A DNA stretch of 64,000 nt, from positions 5,456,001 through 5,520,000 of the forward strand of contig CM073518.1 of assembly GCA_037074615.1 (NCBI GenBank), read 5' to 3'. This DNA is from Leucaena leucocephala. Its lineage: Eukaryota; Streptophyta; Magnoliopsida; Fabales; Fabaceae. This document shows positions 47,837-59,752 of this stretch, piece after piece (the first letter of the stretch is position 1; every line of letters begins with the position of its first letter). Below the pieces are notes generated by a model. It did no database searches. It saw only the letters and a program-made list of their open reading frames with translations, and was not told the origin of the DNA. Both the position numbers and the translations under genes were made by a program.

Positions 47837-49850
47837 GTGTTTGTTTTTTACTGTTATTGCAATGTTCTTGGAAAGCATATTGACCAATGTTAGGAACAGG
47901 GATTGAAGTCCAAAAACAACGGGAAAGAACAAATCAAATGGATGATGAGCAGTGAAAGACTTCTCATTTTAAGGCTCAAAGTTCATGGGTCCTTTTACTT
48001 TATTAAATATATATATATATATATATATTACTTATTAAGCCTAATTATATTCCATGTGAGACTTCCCATATAAACTCAAATCTACTTGGCTATCCCTCAC
48101 AACTAAGTCAAGAAAGAAACCACTGGACCAAAGTGAATCCATTAGAGGTAAGATGAGGCCAGATCCTGTAAAATCTGGTCAATTCTAACCATCCGCAAGG
48201 AGACGTTGCCACAAACCGAAAACCTGGCGTTTAAATTCCGTACTGAAGATCCTCTTCATTGTCTTTGAATCATTAATGCCCAAGTCAATATGAAATATGA
48301 TATTTATTGGGAAATCTATTCCATGCCCATAATGGATAAATATTTTTGTAATATTTAAAAAAAATGGGGAAAAGTTATGCTTTGAAATATTTTTAACGAG
48401 AATGACTTAAATCATAGGACCGTTATTCTGTGTATACAAAATTTATAAACTACTAATATTTTTTATGTACAATAATTTATCAGGTCGTTCTCATCAATAA
48501 AATTTTTAATGAGAGATTTTTTTCAATTTTTTTAAGATATTTTTGGTGGGGAAATAGTGAAGGTGTATAGATATGCGAAGGTGAAAGCGATACATGAGAG
48601 TAAAATTGAAGGTTGGGAGCGACCAAGAGGTCTTCTTAATGGAATGGCACTATCATCGATCATCACGAGTCACAAAAAGGTGGTCCTTAGCTTGGTAGTT
48701 GATCCCCATTCAATATATGGCATTACTCCTCCCAACTGCATCGTGTTGCAAAGCTTCCCCAAACCAATGCTCATAATTACCCCGCAACGCCCTTACTGTT
48801 TCTACTCTCCCCTATGGATCCTTATGTAACTTTGACGCATGCATGCAAGCAACTGATTAATTAACAATGCAAAGTGCATAAATAAGATAGTACATATAAT
48901 TTATGTCTTGATTGGTGAAACCACATTAAAATGCTCTCACACCTAGTTAGCCATAAGTACCAGTGGCCTGCTATTTTTACTTTGAAATTATTACTTAATA
49001 AATGTAATAAAAATATCAAAATTACTGAAATTGTATTTCCCTCATCGTTTCTTCCTTTTGCTAAAATATGCATCCTTATCCATGATGATGGTCCCCAGCG
49101 CTGGGGGGCCGCGCTATTATACCGAGCTCCGCATGATAACAAAAAACCAATAACCTTCTTGATTCAATCATTTAACACTCTCCAAGTAAAATAATTTGGA
49201 CGGTGATTGATTGACTCCAAAAAAAGAAACAATTGGAAGGGGGTAGGAATATGCTTTACAGTGTACACGTTCTTTATTGTTGTCTTACTAACAAAATATA
49301 TTATATATGTAGGAGCTGCCAAATTAGCAAACCACGACCACCTACCTGCTCGGAACTACTCCCAATCCTTGAGTTGTTCATATAACCCGGAGCTTCCCAA
49401 ACGACAGCGTTTTCACGTCGGTCTTTGTACAGTGCACTCACACCTATAAAATTATTAACAGTAATAATATTAATGCTCCCACATATTTGAATATAGTTTT
49501 TTTAATGACATAAAAATTAATATAAAATTTAAACAATTTTAAATTCAATGTTCGTAAGCCGTAGCAAGTGTGGCACCCATTGTATGACTGTATTTTGGGA
49601 TCTTGAAACGACAATACCAACTGCTACGTCATAAGTAATAGACCACTAACAAGTAACTACTCAATTAACTCTGGTTAAGTCAACTAACTGCGGTGGACGA
49701 ATTTCCCATAGGGCCTTCAAGTGATCTGTATAGTTATGCAACGATCAAACGTCTCACGAAACGCAAGTCATACGCGAGGCTCCCAAACATTTCCATCCAT
49801 CTTCTGCACTTTCTGGTTGGAGATTTCGCCGTTGATCTCGACCTGGAAGG
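47837..49850. other. Spacer between the P450 array and the kinase gene
   Basis: No gene is recognised. AT dinucleotide run at 48007-48028. The 90-codon frame at 48557 has no ATG in good context and no recognisable product. About 49590-49720 resembles the region upstream of unit E at 43600-43740 (ACTCGGGTTAAGTTAACAAA there, ACTCTGGTTAAGTCAACTAA here). Confidence 0.5.
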
Positions 49851-52800
49851 ATGATGTTGAGGGATGAAACTATCGGTTCGAGAAGCGCGAGGCATAGAGC
49901 CGCCGTCTCTGCGGCATCAAATAAAGTTCTGGTGGCCGTGAAGGTGGAGCGGGTGATCTCCAAGACCGCATTGACCTGGGCACTCACTCATGTCGTTCGC
50001 TCCAGCGATTGCATCACGCTGCTCGCTGTATACTGTGCCGAGAAAACTGGTATACTTAGAAATCTCTGGAGAAATTCAGAATTTATAGTTGTTTTCCCAG
50101 CTGTGCAATTGAATTCAGTAATCAATTGGCTCCTGGTTTTGCTTCAAATTTGAATGAACAAGGCTTTTAAATTGTTATTGTATGGTTACAACGATAGCTT
50201 TGGATGATTACAGGCAGAAGATTCTGGCATTTTTCGAGATTGGCAGGAGATTGCACGAATGGACGGCGGGAAAAGTTGCCGGAGCGGATTCATGAAATCT
50301 CCGAGTCTTGTGCGCAGATGGTGCTTCAGTTGCACAATCAGACAGAGGTAACTTATAATTTACCGAAACAAATATGTATGCTAGGTTGTAGACTACTCTA
50401 TAAAGGCATCGACCATTACCAGCCACAATTCTTTCATATAGATGCTTCGATTAGACATTAACTTGAACGTTTTACCATATTTAAGGCGGTAAACAACAAA
50501 ACCACGTGGCTTTTCCCTTGCTGAAACGGCGGTATAATTTATATGCACAAAGTTTTAGGGAAAATTATTTTTAAAAAACTTATGTTTTATAATTAAAAAA
50601 ATTATTAGAGTCCATATTTTTATTGTAAAAAATTGTAAAATTAAGGTTATTGTTATATTTAGAATGAATACATAAAAACGACCTATTAGTCATTAACTCA
50701 TTTATATTATTTGCAATTTCGTGTCCTATGATCTCTCTCTCTCTCTCTCTCTGCATGAAAAATTATAAAATTATGAATATAATTAGGCCGAATACCTAAA
50801 AACGACCTAATAATCGTATATACAATTATGTTTATAACCTATTTTCAATGTCGCGTCCTCTATTTATTATTTATTTTTGGAAGGAGATTGGAGCGCAAAT
50901 ACTGGTCTTTGTCTCTCGAACTGATCAAAGTCGTGATAGAGATGGCTTCTGATCTGCTCCAGGCTGTATTGGCTTGTTGACTCGGTTTTCGCATGTGCTT
51001 CATGATAATTGTTAAATACGATGACTGTATAGATCTATTATTGCAAATGCCTAAAATTATGATAAACTTTAAAAGTGAATTATATTTAATTAGCAAAGGA
51101 AGTTTCTATAATAAGTATGGGTATATTTGAATAAATTTTTAAAAAATAATTTATAAAAAATAAAAAATTTTAGATAATTTAAAAAAAAAATTTAGAGAAT
51201 AGTTTATAAAAAAATAATTATAAATAAATGATTGTTTAGATAATTATTATCAGAAAAAATTTTATAATTAAAAAATTATCAGTGTGAGTTTAAAAAAAAT
51301 TACTGTTCACCTAATCGTGCAACCCACGCCTCTTCTATCAACTTCTTCCTCTTGCAACTCACGATCACTGTTCACTCATCCCTTTCCTCCACCGTCTCCC
51401 TTCCTCCAAACAACCGACTCTCACTATCATCCCTCCAAATTACTAGAAGAAGACAACACGACGTCATGCTAGCCGTTGGAAGGAGACGAGGACGTTGTTA
51501 GAAAGCAGAAAGGGACAAAATAAATCTTCTCCCTCCTAGTGATGGCAATGAGGAGCACAGGGTGGAGAAGAAGCGATAATGAGGAGGCGGGAACAGAAGC
51601 AGAGAGAAGGAGAGAGAGTATTAAAAAAATAGAAGTAAAATAATAATTGGATAGTCTATAAAGTCTTTTACTATTTCAGAAGTTATTCCTATTAGCTTAA
51701 TTTGATCCAAAAACTTTTTTAAATAAATATTATTAGTTATTTTAAAATTTTCTCAAACTAAAATTTGACCTAAAAACCCTTTTAAAGAGTTGGGAGACCA
51801 GCAACTAGCAGATTTATGTATATTTTCAATCAAAATTACAAATTTCAATTTTAATATATAATTGAGTTCATTATAAGTTCTCAATTTTTTTTAAAGATAA
51901 ATATCAGTCACTGCAAAAACGTGAAATTTTTATGAGAATTATAATATACGGCAGCAAAGGAACATGAGCATATATTTATAGTTAGTTATTCGTGCTGTGA
52001 TGATCATAATCTTTACCTAAATGGAAGATATAAAAGTTAATTTATGATGATTAACTTTAAATGTCTGGCTCAATGTAGTTCAGTGTAATTTTTTGCCATT
52101 GTATATATGAGTCATTTCATTTGATATTTAGGTAAGGTATACAGCTATACATTTTTTTTTAAAAAAAAATAATAATATTACTTATATGATGATATTATTA
52201 ATCTGAATATGAAATATAAGAATACTAATAATACATAACAAGGGTAAAAACTTATCCCGACCCACTCACATAATGTTTTGAATTAGTTTATTTCTTTCTT
52301 CCCTCCAATAAAATAGAACTACGGTTTTAATTTTTTGCTGGAAAGAAAATAGATGTCACATATAATGTTTTAAAAATAGATTTATTGAACATCATGGGTA
52401 AGAAAATAAAATAATGAACTACGGTTTTGTTGGGAAGATGCATTCGCTTGTTAAATTTACTGTTGTAATTTTCTCATGAATACAGGTGAGGGTGAAGATC
52501 AAGGTGGTCACGGGAACACCCAGTGGTGCGGTGGCAACTGAAGCAAGATGTAGTGGGTCTAATTGGGTCATACTGGACAAGTAATTAAACGTGAAAAAAG
52601 TATTTTTCTTTTTTCTGAGCTATTCAATTTCATTAGCTGATAGTAGGGGTGTGCATGGGCAGGGCTGGGCAGGGCACGCCCTGTGCCCGGTGCCCTGCCC
52701 AAAAAAAGCATGGGCTGCATTTTGCAGCCCGATGCCCGGCCCTGCCCGGTAAAAGCCCTAACTATTTTGGGCTGGGCATGGGTGGGCTGGGCATGCCCAA

Positions 52801-55800
52801 GTTTTGATGTCATGCTCATGTTGTGAAAAAAATCTGCAATTATGAACTTATAAAATAATACCATATTCATATGTCTTTAAGACTTAAATAATATCTATAA
52901 TTCACTAAGAATAAAGCAACAAAAAGATAATAATTAAATTTTTGAAATCTATTGTATGTAAAAAAAATGTCTTGAAGTCTAAGTAATTTGTAATTGTAAC
53001 TTTGTATCAATCTCCCTAATATTGACAAAGATTAAGTATTTGAAAAAAAAAATAAACAATTATAATTTATAATGTAATTATATGATGATTAGCAAAGTTA
53101 AAAAAAAAGAAAAAAAGAAAAAATTAATATAGTTATAAATATTAAAAGATACAACTTACATACTTAACTACTCATATTTTTAAAATGAACCTCTAGTCAC
53201 CAGTAACTATCATATTCTCCTTTTCAAGTGTAGCATTTAGGGAAAAAATAAAAAAAATAAAAGAAGTGGTGCTCATGGGCAGGGCAGGGCAACCCCCCTG
53301 CCCGGTGCCCAGCCCGAAAAAAGCATGGGCTGAATTTTGTAGCCCGATGCCTAGCCCTGCCCTATATTTATCGGGCTGGGCAGGGCTATTTTATTGCGGG
53401 CTGGGCTGGGCATACCGGGCCATGGGCATTATGCACAGCCCTAGCTGATAGCAAGTTGGTTGTGATATACCTTCTGTCCATGCCATGCAAATAGGACAAG
53501 ACACCGTGAAATTGCTATTGTTGGTCCAAAACGAGGATTTTATATTGAAGAGGATGTCTTAGAGTAGATTGCTATGTAGGATGGCTCCATTTGATTTACA
53601 TTAGGCGCAATGGAATTTAACAATACCAAGGACATTTCGATCAGGAAAAAGAACCCCCCAAAGACATACTTGAGGAACATCTACTTTGAATTCTGAATTC
53701 TCAAGATTGAATAATCGCATCTTATTACTTCCACTCATAAATAAATTAAATAGAAACTTCCTCTGAAGCCCAAATGAGTAGTTAGTTAATTGATGTTTAC
53801 TGTTTCTGAAACAGGAAGTTGAAACAAGAGGTGAAGCAATGCATGGATGAACTCCAATGTAGTATCGTGATGATGAATGGTTCACAGCCAAAAGTTTTGA
53901 GGCTTAATTTAGGGTCATCTGATGAATTCCAAACCCCTACCTTTTCTACTGCCTCTTCCCCAGGAATTGATATTGGAAGGCTACGAGGTCACCGATTGAA
54001 GCCCTCCACCCCAGCCAGCAGCCCTGAAGAAGAAGCTACTTCTCATACAGCATCTACCTTGGTAAATTCAGGGTCATCTTCTGACACTATGACCTCTTTT
54101 TTTCTGGTCTACGAACAAAATCCTCTGTTCGAGGGTCTGGGTCCACAGAGAAGGAAACAGAGACCAATCAATGAACCCAAAAATTTCGACGACCAACCCC
54201 CATTAGCCTTAGAATTGGTCAGGGAAAGGATTAACCACACTTTGACCAAATCCCCGGTATCCTCTGTGGTTAGTGATGAGAAAAGTGTGTTTTGGAGTCC
54301 TCAAAATCACCTTGTCGATGAGAAGCCTCAAATAACAGAAAACACTACAATTAGTCGAAGATCTAAATCTCCCACTTCTAAAACTTTACTTGAAAGATTT
54401 GTACATTGTGATCAGGAGATGTGGAGTGATGAAGTAGGACATGAGCAAGCTCAAAGTGGAAATTATGTTGTAAAATCATGCATCAAGTATGCCATTCCTG
54501 CAGTCAGAACTTCCTCAGTACCTCGTCCCCTATGCTCACACTGTCAAAACAAAGCACCAGTTTTTGGAAAACCTCCTAGACGCTTCCACTACAAAGAATT
54601 AGGGGAAGCTACTGATATGTTTTCAGATATGAATTTTTTGGCTGAAGGTGGATTTGGGATAGTTCACAAGGGAGTGCTACGAGATGGTCAGGTCGTTGCA
54701 GTGAAACAGTTAAAGTTTAGTGGCTCTCATGCAGATCTTGATTTCTGTAGGGAAGTCCGAGTATTGAGCTGCGCACAACACAGAAATGTTGTGCTGTTGA
54801 TAGGATTCTGCGTGGAAGGCGATTTGAGGATATTAGTCTATGAGTACATATGCAACGGATCCTTAGATCTCTATCTGCATGGTTTGCACCGGCTTCCTTC
54901 TTCTCAGTTAATTACCGAAATATCATCTTACAAAATCTAAATTTTTGAGGGACCAGCCTTGCAGTTTCTATATGATTTGGTTCTCTTGGAGAATTAAATG
55001 CTCAAATCAAATTTTTATGTATTGTATATTTGCAGGAAAGAACAGAGGCGCCCTAGATTGGAACTCACGCTTAAAGATAGCAATAGGAGCTGCACGAGGA
55101 CTACGCTACCTTCATGAGGATTGTAGAGTGGGCTGTATAGTGCACAGAGACTTTCGACCCAGGAATATCCTCTTAACCCATGATTTTGAACCTGTGGTAA
55201 TTAATTTCACTGATTCATCATTTTTTAAGCCTCTGTTTTTTGCGATCTTGTGGTTCCGAAATAACAATCCCGAATCTCTTAACCTTAATCATTTCTTTTA
55301 GTGTTAGACTCTTGCATACCCTCAATCATCTTTTGTGAGAGTCTGTTGAGAAAACTAACATAAATGCACAAGTTCGCTTTGAGAAGTGATGGCGTGAGCT
55401 CTTTTATCATATGAAAAAACTCCTTACAATTGGCTCATTGCCTTCGCCAATACTTAATAGTAGTATATTACTGAACGAATACGTAGAAATATAGCATCTA
55501 ATAAATCTAATCATTTTCAACGCATTTAGATGGCGGATTTTGGCCTTGCAAGGTGGCAGTCGGAATGGAACTTAAATGCTGATGATCGAGTCATTGGAAC
55601 TTCAGGGTATACTTTTATGTTCTGTTTACGCAATCATCAAGCTATCATCTGTTTATATTTTGATTCTTTTTTTTTATAGTTGTTTATATTTTGATTCTAA
55701 TGTCAAGCTTTTTCACGAATAGGCCCAGGTATCTTGCCCCGGAGTATCTTGATGCTGGAAATCTTACATATAAAGTAGATGTGTATGCATTTGGAATTGT

Positions 55801-56300
55801 CTTGTTAGAGTTAATAACAGGTCGAAGAATTAGTGAGTTGGAACAAAACAACGGACCCTCGTTTCTTTCAGAATTCTTTCAACCCCTGCGCATGTTACAA
55901 TCCAATCATATATTAGAAAACCTCCAAATTCTGAATCCATGCTTGGAGTTCGGGGCGTCACGGGAATTGAATCTTAAGTTACAAGCAATGGCCCGAGCTG
56001 CTTCCTTGTGTCTACGTCCAGATCCTGATGCCAGACCCCCAATGTCGAAGGTATGTCTGAGTAGTTAAATACTTCGATGAAATTTGGTTCCAAGAACACG
56101 TAGTAGAAATTCTCAAGAGAAAAATAACACAATGCTTCTGTTTATTGCAGATCCTCAGAATGCTGGAAGGGGGCGATCCAGTTCGTCCTATGGGTTTAGA
56201 CCTAAACTCGGTTGGTAACGCAAGTGGCCATTTAAGAGGACTGACGTCCCACACTCAACCTCAAGGTACAAGAAGCCACTCTCGTAGGCTCTCACATTGA
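49851..56300 (+). CDS. USP-domain receptor-like cytoplasmic kinase (SELMODRAFT_444075-like)
   Basis: Eight exons: 49851-50049, 50214-50347, 52486-52580, 53815-54881, 55036-55196, 55530-55606, 55729-56050 and 56151-56300. They sum to 2205 nt (734 residues). Residues about 23-175 form a universal-stress-protein-like domain (KVLVAVKVERVISKTALTWA, QMVLQLHNQTE, KQCMDELQCSIVMM). A Ser-rich linker follows, then a kinase domain from about 400. The glycine loop is AEGGFGIVHKG (first Gly is Ala). Also present are VAVK Lys440, HRDFRPRN (Asp537), DFGLAR (Asp555) and YLAPEY. Homologues are often labelled inactive kinase, but Lys and both Asp are present here. With no signal peptide or membrane segment it is probably cytosolic. 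Intron 2 (2.1 kb) and intron 3 (1.2 kb) hold transposons. Exons 1-3 are the least certain. Confidence 0.87.
51118..51795 (+). mobile_element. MITE-like element in kinase intron 2, with a foreign interior
   Basis: The outer parts match the TGTTTGGATAAG family (GGGTATATTTGAATAAATTT at the left; AATAATTGGATAGTCTATAA at about 51640). The centre (about 51296-51590) is unlike other members: it is GC-richer, with CTCACGATCACTGTTCACTC and GGAAGGAGACGAGGACG. This could be captured sequence. Ends are approximate. Confidence 0.45.
52644..53443. mobile_element. Non-autonomous hAT element in kinase intron 3
   Basis: It is 800 bp, flanked by a perfect 8-bp duplication GCTGATAG (52636-52643 and 53444-53451), the hAT length. 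Terminal inverted repeats TAGGGGTGTGCAT and ATGCACAGCCCTA differ at one base. Both subterminal regions are packed with GGGCTGGGC/GCCCTGCCC repeats, and the centre is AT-rich. There is no transposase. It lies wholly within an intron, between the exons ending VILDK and starting KLKQE. Confidence 0.93.
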
Positions 56301-57053
56301 TAAAGTTCCGTTCCGTGGGGTCTCGACCCAGATGCACGCACATAATGGGAGAAAAGGGTTTTTTTTTATACTATTTATTTTATTACATATACGAAGGCAA
56401 TTTGGGTTATTGAAAACATTATGTTTTGTATGGGACACGTCTGCAGATCTCTGCAGGCCGGTCCAAGCTCATCACAAGTTGCAACACAGTACTAAATCCT
56501 TGTCGCATTGTATTCACCACTATATTTTTCTATATGCTTCTTAAGTGTGTGTTCGTGCCCAAAAGAAAAACACGCACAAACCCTAAATCTGGCTGCTGTT
56601 TTACACAATGTAGTGTTAAATCTGTTGCTACAACACATATACACTCGTATTCTGTTGTGAACTTCAATTTGAGTATTAAGTAGTAACCGGATTTGAGGTA
56701 TGAAGAAAGAAAGAAAGAAAGAAATTTACAGGCGGGGGTCACTTGGATTCTTAGGATAATGTGGTATAAATGAAACATCTTTTTTTTTTTCAGTAAACAA
56801 AGAAAGGGTCAATTCATTAACCCGTGAAATGAAAGCAAAAGAATTACCTGAGGTTTGACATGCATACATATGATTGTATCAGATGCAGTCATACAATGAA
56901 AAATGAAAGCGCAAAGTTAGGCTGTTGATTCTCGTTGTAAAAGCTAATTTTCTGCATATAATGATGCTTTTGGAGGCATAAATTTTGTTTCACTTGGAGA
57001 AATGGCGTCCCCAACCAAAATTACCTGAAAACCAGCTAGCGGGGGCGAAGAAA
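56301..57053. other. Convergent intergenic region (kinase and WD40 3' ends)
   Basis: Two convergent gene ends. It has a GAAA run (about 56706-56722) but no additional gene. Confidence 0.5.
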
Positions 57054-58397
57054 TTACCTTTTGTTGTTCGGTCGGCCGGTTGAAGAAGAGAAGCTGCTGC
57101 CATCCGATGGGATGGAGTCGAAATCCGGGATCTGCTGACCTGCCGCCAGGCTCTGCCCCGTAACGCTCCAAACCTTCACCGATTTATCCAGACTCCCGCT
57201 GTACACCACCCACCGTTCATCTCCTTTCTCCGCTGCTTCCTTGTCCTCCATCACCGCCAAGCACTTCACCGGTCCGTCGTGCCCCGTCAGCACCGATAGG
57301 CACGTGTGAATATCCCCCTCCCTCCTCCACACGCATATCGTCTTGTCCGCCGAACCACTGAACACCAAGTTCCCCGTGGCCGCCATGCACAGTACTCCCA
57401 GCTTGTGCCCCTTCATCACGCCTCCATGCGCGTACTGCTTCTCTTTCTTCCAGAAATTAACTACCCCGTCCGACGACCCTGCGTAAACTATGCTCCCTGT
57501 GGGGTCCACCGCTAATGAAGTCACCGCAAATTCTTGCTTCAACAGCGTCTCTGCCTCCACGTGCTTCGTGCCCTTCCCTTGTTGCTCTTTACGCCAAGCC
57601 TTCACCGTTCCGTCCGCCGATCCTGAGAACATCATGCCGTCCAACCCGCACACCACCGAGTTCACTGCGTCTTCGTGAGCTCTGATCGATTCCATGCACT
57701 TGGAATCGGATAGCCTCCACACCTTTATGGTTCGGTCCCAAGAGGCCGAATACAGGAGCGTCTTATCCATGCTCAAGCACATGCCGGAAACGGCGTCGCA
57801 GTGCTTGATCCATAGCGCGGTTCGATTCTTTTTAACCTCCACGTAATTGCTGGGCTTGATGGAGCTCTTGAAGATGTCTTTCAGAGAAGGTAACGTACCG
57901 GCACGCTTGTGAACGCTGGGATTTTTTGGAGAGACTTTCCAGACGCGAATTTTACCGTCCTGGTGACCCGAGAAGATTTTTCTGTCGGAGATGATGATGG
58001 CTTTGACCAATCCGCTGTTTGATTTGAAGCCGCTGAACTCTTGAAGGTTCTTCCAGACGCGAATGTTCTTACTGTCTGAGCCGGTATAGAGGAGATCACC
58101 GGAAGCAGCTAAGGAATATATATGGCCTTCTTCGCGAACAAGGGAACCGATGAGGCCATTCTGGGTGGCGTTTTCTTCGTCGGTAGTGGACCAGGAAGAG
58201 CTGGCAAAGGGAGGCATAGCGGTTTGATTCCATGGGGACATCATCATGGGGGATCCCTCTCCACTGATACGACCGGAGTCGAAGTGCATATGGCCATGGC
58301 TGGCGGAGGAGGCGCTGCTCTCACGAGCGACGTAGTCGTCTTCGGAGTCGGAATGCATGTTGGTGGGACGAGGCATGGTGTTGGCGTGGAAAGCCAT
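57054..58397 (-). CDS. WD40-repeat protein, JINGUBANG-like
   Basis: A single-exon gene of 447 residues. After an N-terminal Ser-rich region (MHSDSEDDY, ESSASSASHG) there are seven WD-type blades. Their ends can be seen in order as IRVWKNL, IRVWKVS, IKVWRLS, VKAWRKE, VNFWKKE, ICVWRRE and VKVWSVT. This fits one seven-bladed propeller. The blade pattern and the TGSDSKNIRVW and GHKLGVLCMA strings match the JINGUBANG group. In Arabidopsis JGB restrains pollen germination and tube growth when moisture is poor; a similar role here is inference. The ATG at 58397 (MAFHANTMPRP) is the first ATG in frame. The frame upstream is open but begins at a TTG. Confidence 0.85.
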   Translation of the reverse strand: MAFHANTMPRPTNMHSDSEDDYVARESSASSASHGHMHFDSGRISGEGSPMMMSPWNQTAMPPFASSSWSTTDEENATQNGLIGSLVREEGHIYSLAASGDLLYTGSDSKNIRVWKNLQEFSGFKSNSGLVKAIIISDRKIFSGHQDGKIRVWKVSPKNPSVHKRAGTLPSLKDIFKSSIKPSNYVEVKKNRTALWIKHCDAVSGMCLSMDKTLLYSASWDRTIKVWRLSDSKCMESIRAHEDAVNSVVCGLDGMMFSGSADGTVKAWRKEQQGKGTKHVEAETLLKQEFAVTSLAVDPTGSIVYAGSSDGVVNFWKKEKQYAHGGVMKGHKLGVLCMAATGNLVFSGSADKTICVWRREGDIHTCLSVLTGHDGPVKCLAVMEDKEAAEKGDERWVVYSGSLDKSVKVWSVTGQSLAAGQQIPDFDSIPSDGSSFSSSTGRPNNKR

Positions 58398-59580
58398 GGC
58401 GTCAGGCCTCTCGGTCGTTATTACCAATATCTATTCCCCAATTCCTCCACAGTCCACAATCACATTATGCAAACTACACAGGAATTATTGTCAACAAAAT
58501 AACAGAATAAAGAAATTGATAATTGTGATTTGTGATTGACGCTCTTGGATTGGTTGGCAGAGAGCAAAAGCAGGAAACTCAATGCCTAAGAATACCACAC
58601 TCCTGGCGGGACAGGTCTGGATTTCAATTATATACAATTAGTTAAATAAGGTAAGTTATTGATGGCGGAGCTGCAAATCGACAACATGCTGATACCTGCA
58701 ACCATTCTTTTTTTTTTTTTTAAATGGGAATGCCATGTTAAAAATAAACTAGTAATAAACATCTAAAAATTTAAACATGTGTATATTGTATAAAAGGAAA
58801 TTACTTACTCATAACCTTCTTAAATAAATAAAAAATAGTATCAATTTATACTGATTATACCAATATATAACACTATTATACATTGGTATAATATTCTTCA
58901 AATCCTCAATGTATGATATATTTAACTAATTTAATTAGATTAAAAAAAGTTAGGTAAGTTAGTTAATATAACATATTTTTTTCTAAAATATATCTTAATC
59001 ATCTTCTATAACTCACATATTTTCGCTTACTTAATTGTTGTTGAGAAAGTATCAATAGGGGTAATTTAAGAAAAAATTGATAATATAGATATATCTCATA
59101 TTTAGGACTAAGATCAATTCCCCAATTATATCATATATTAAATATCGAAAAAGTAATATAATATGGATAACTTTATTGTTTCTTCATTATTTGTTTATCT
59201 ACATAATTGTTTTCTTTAGATATTTTACTTTTCATTTATTTTTGTTTTTCTCATAAAAAGCTGAATCTCATACAAGTGCAAATGCAAGGATGCACGGAAA
59301 TTAATACCAATTTGTGTAAAAATATGTATATACACAACTCACTGGTTCCACGAATATAGTTTCTGTTTATGAACTTGCCAGTTGCAGATTCCTAAACTCT
59401 TCAATAATGGAAGGTGGCTATCCCTTTCTTCATGTACAGTAAACCCTCAATTTCTTTGCATATACTGTCAAGTTGTAACCACTTCTTTCAATAAAAACAG
59501 GGTGCATGAGTTAATCAATCTACATCTCCCTCTTTATCATGTTATTAATGATTATAGAGTTAATAATTCAATTAAAATTT
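58398..59580. other. Intergenic upstream of the WD40 gene
   Basis: AT-rich DNA with a poly-T run (about 58708-58720). It includes a second copy of the Stowaway-like repeat at about 58900-59110 (ATGTATGATATATTTAACTA), matching 8091-8276. No other gene. Confidence 0.5.
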
Positions 59581-59664
59581 GACTGTACTTTCGTTAGCTT
59601 TTCCGCCCTGACTCCTTCATCCTTGTCATTTTCAATGTCTGACTGTACTTTCGTTAGCTTTTCC
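59581..59664. repeat. Direct repeat with 60-bp period near the AOS 3' end
   Basis: GACTGTACTTTCGTTAGC followed by TTTTCC occurs at 59581 and again at 59641. It lies just downstream (minus orientation) of the AOS stop, so it may fall in the 3' UTR. Confidence 0.8.
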
Positions 59665-59752
59665 CACCCACTCCTTGGATCAAAGGTACATGATAAATGA
59701 TAATCGTATTCTTCATCAAGTCCCACCTCAAAGCGACGGGAGTGAAAGTTGC

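Noticed and set aside
48557..48829. 90-codon frame downstream of unit F
   Set aside because: No ATG in good context, no recognisable motif, no splice partners.
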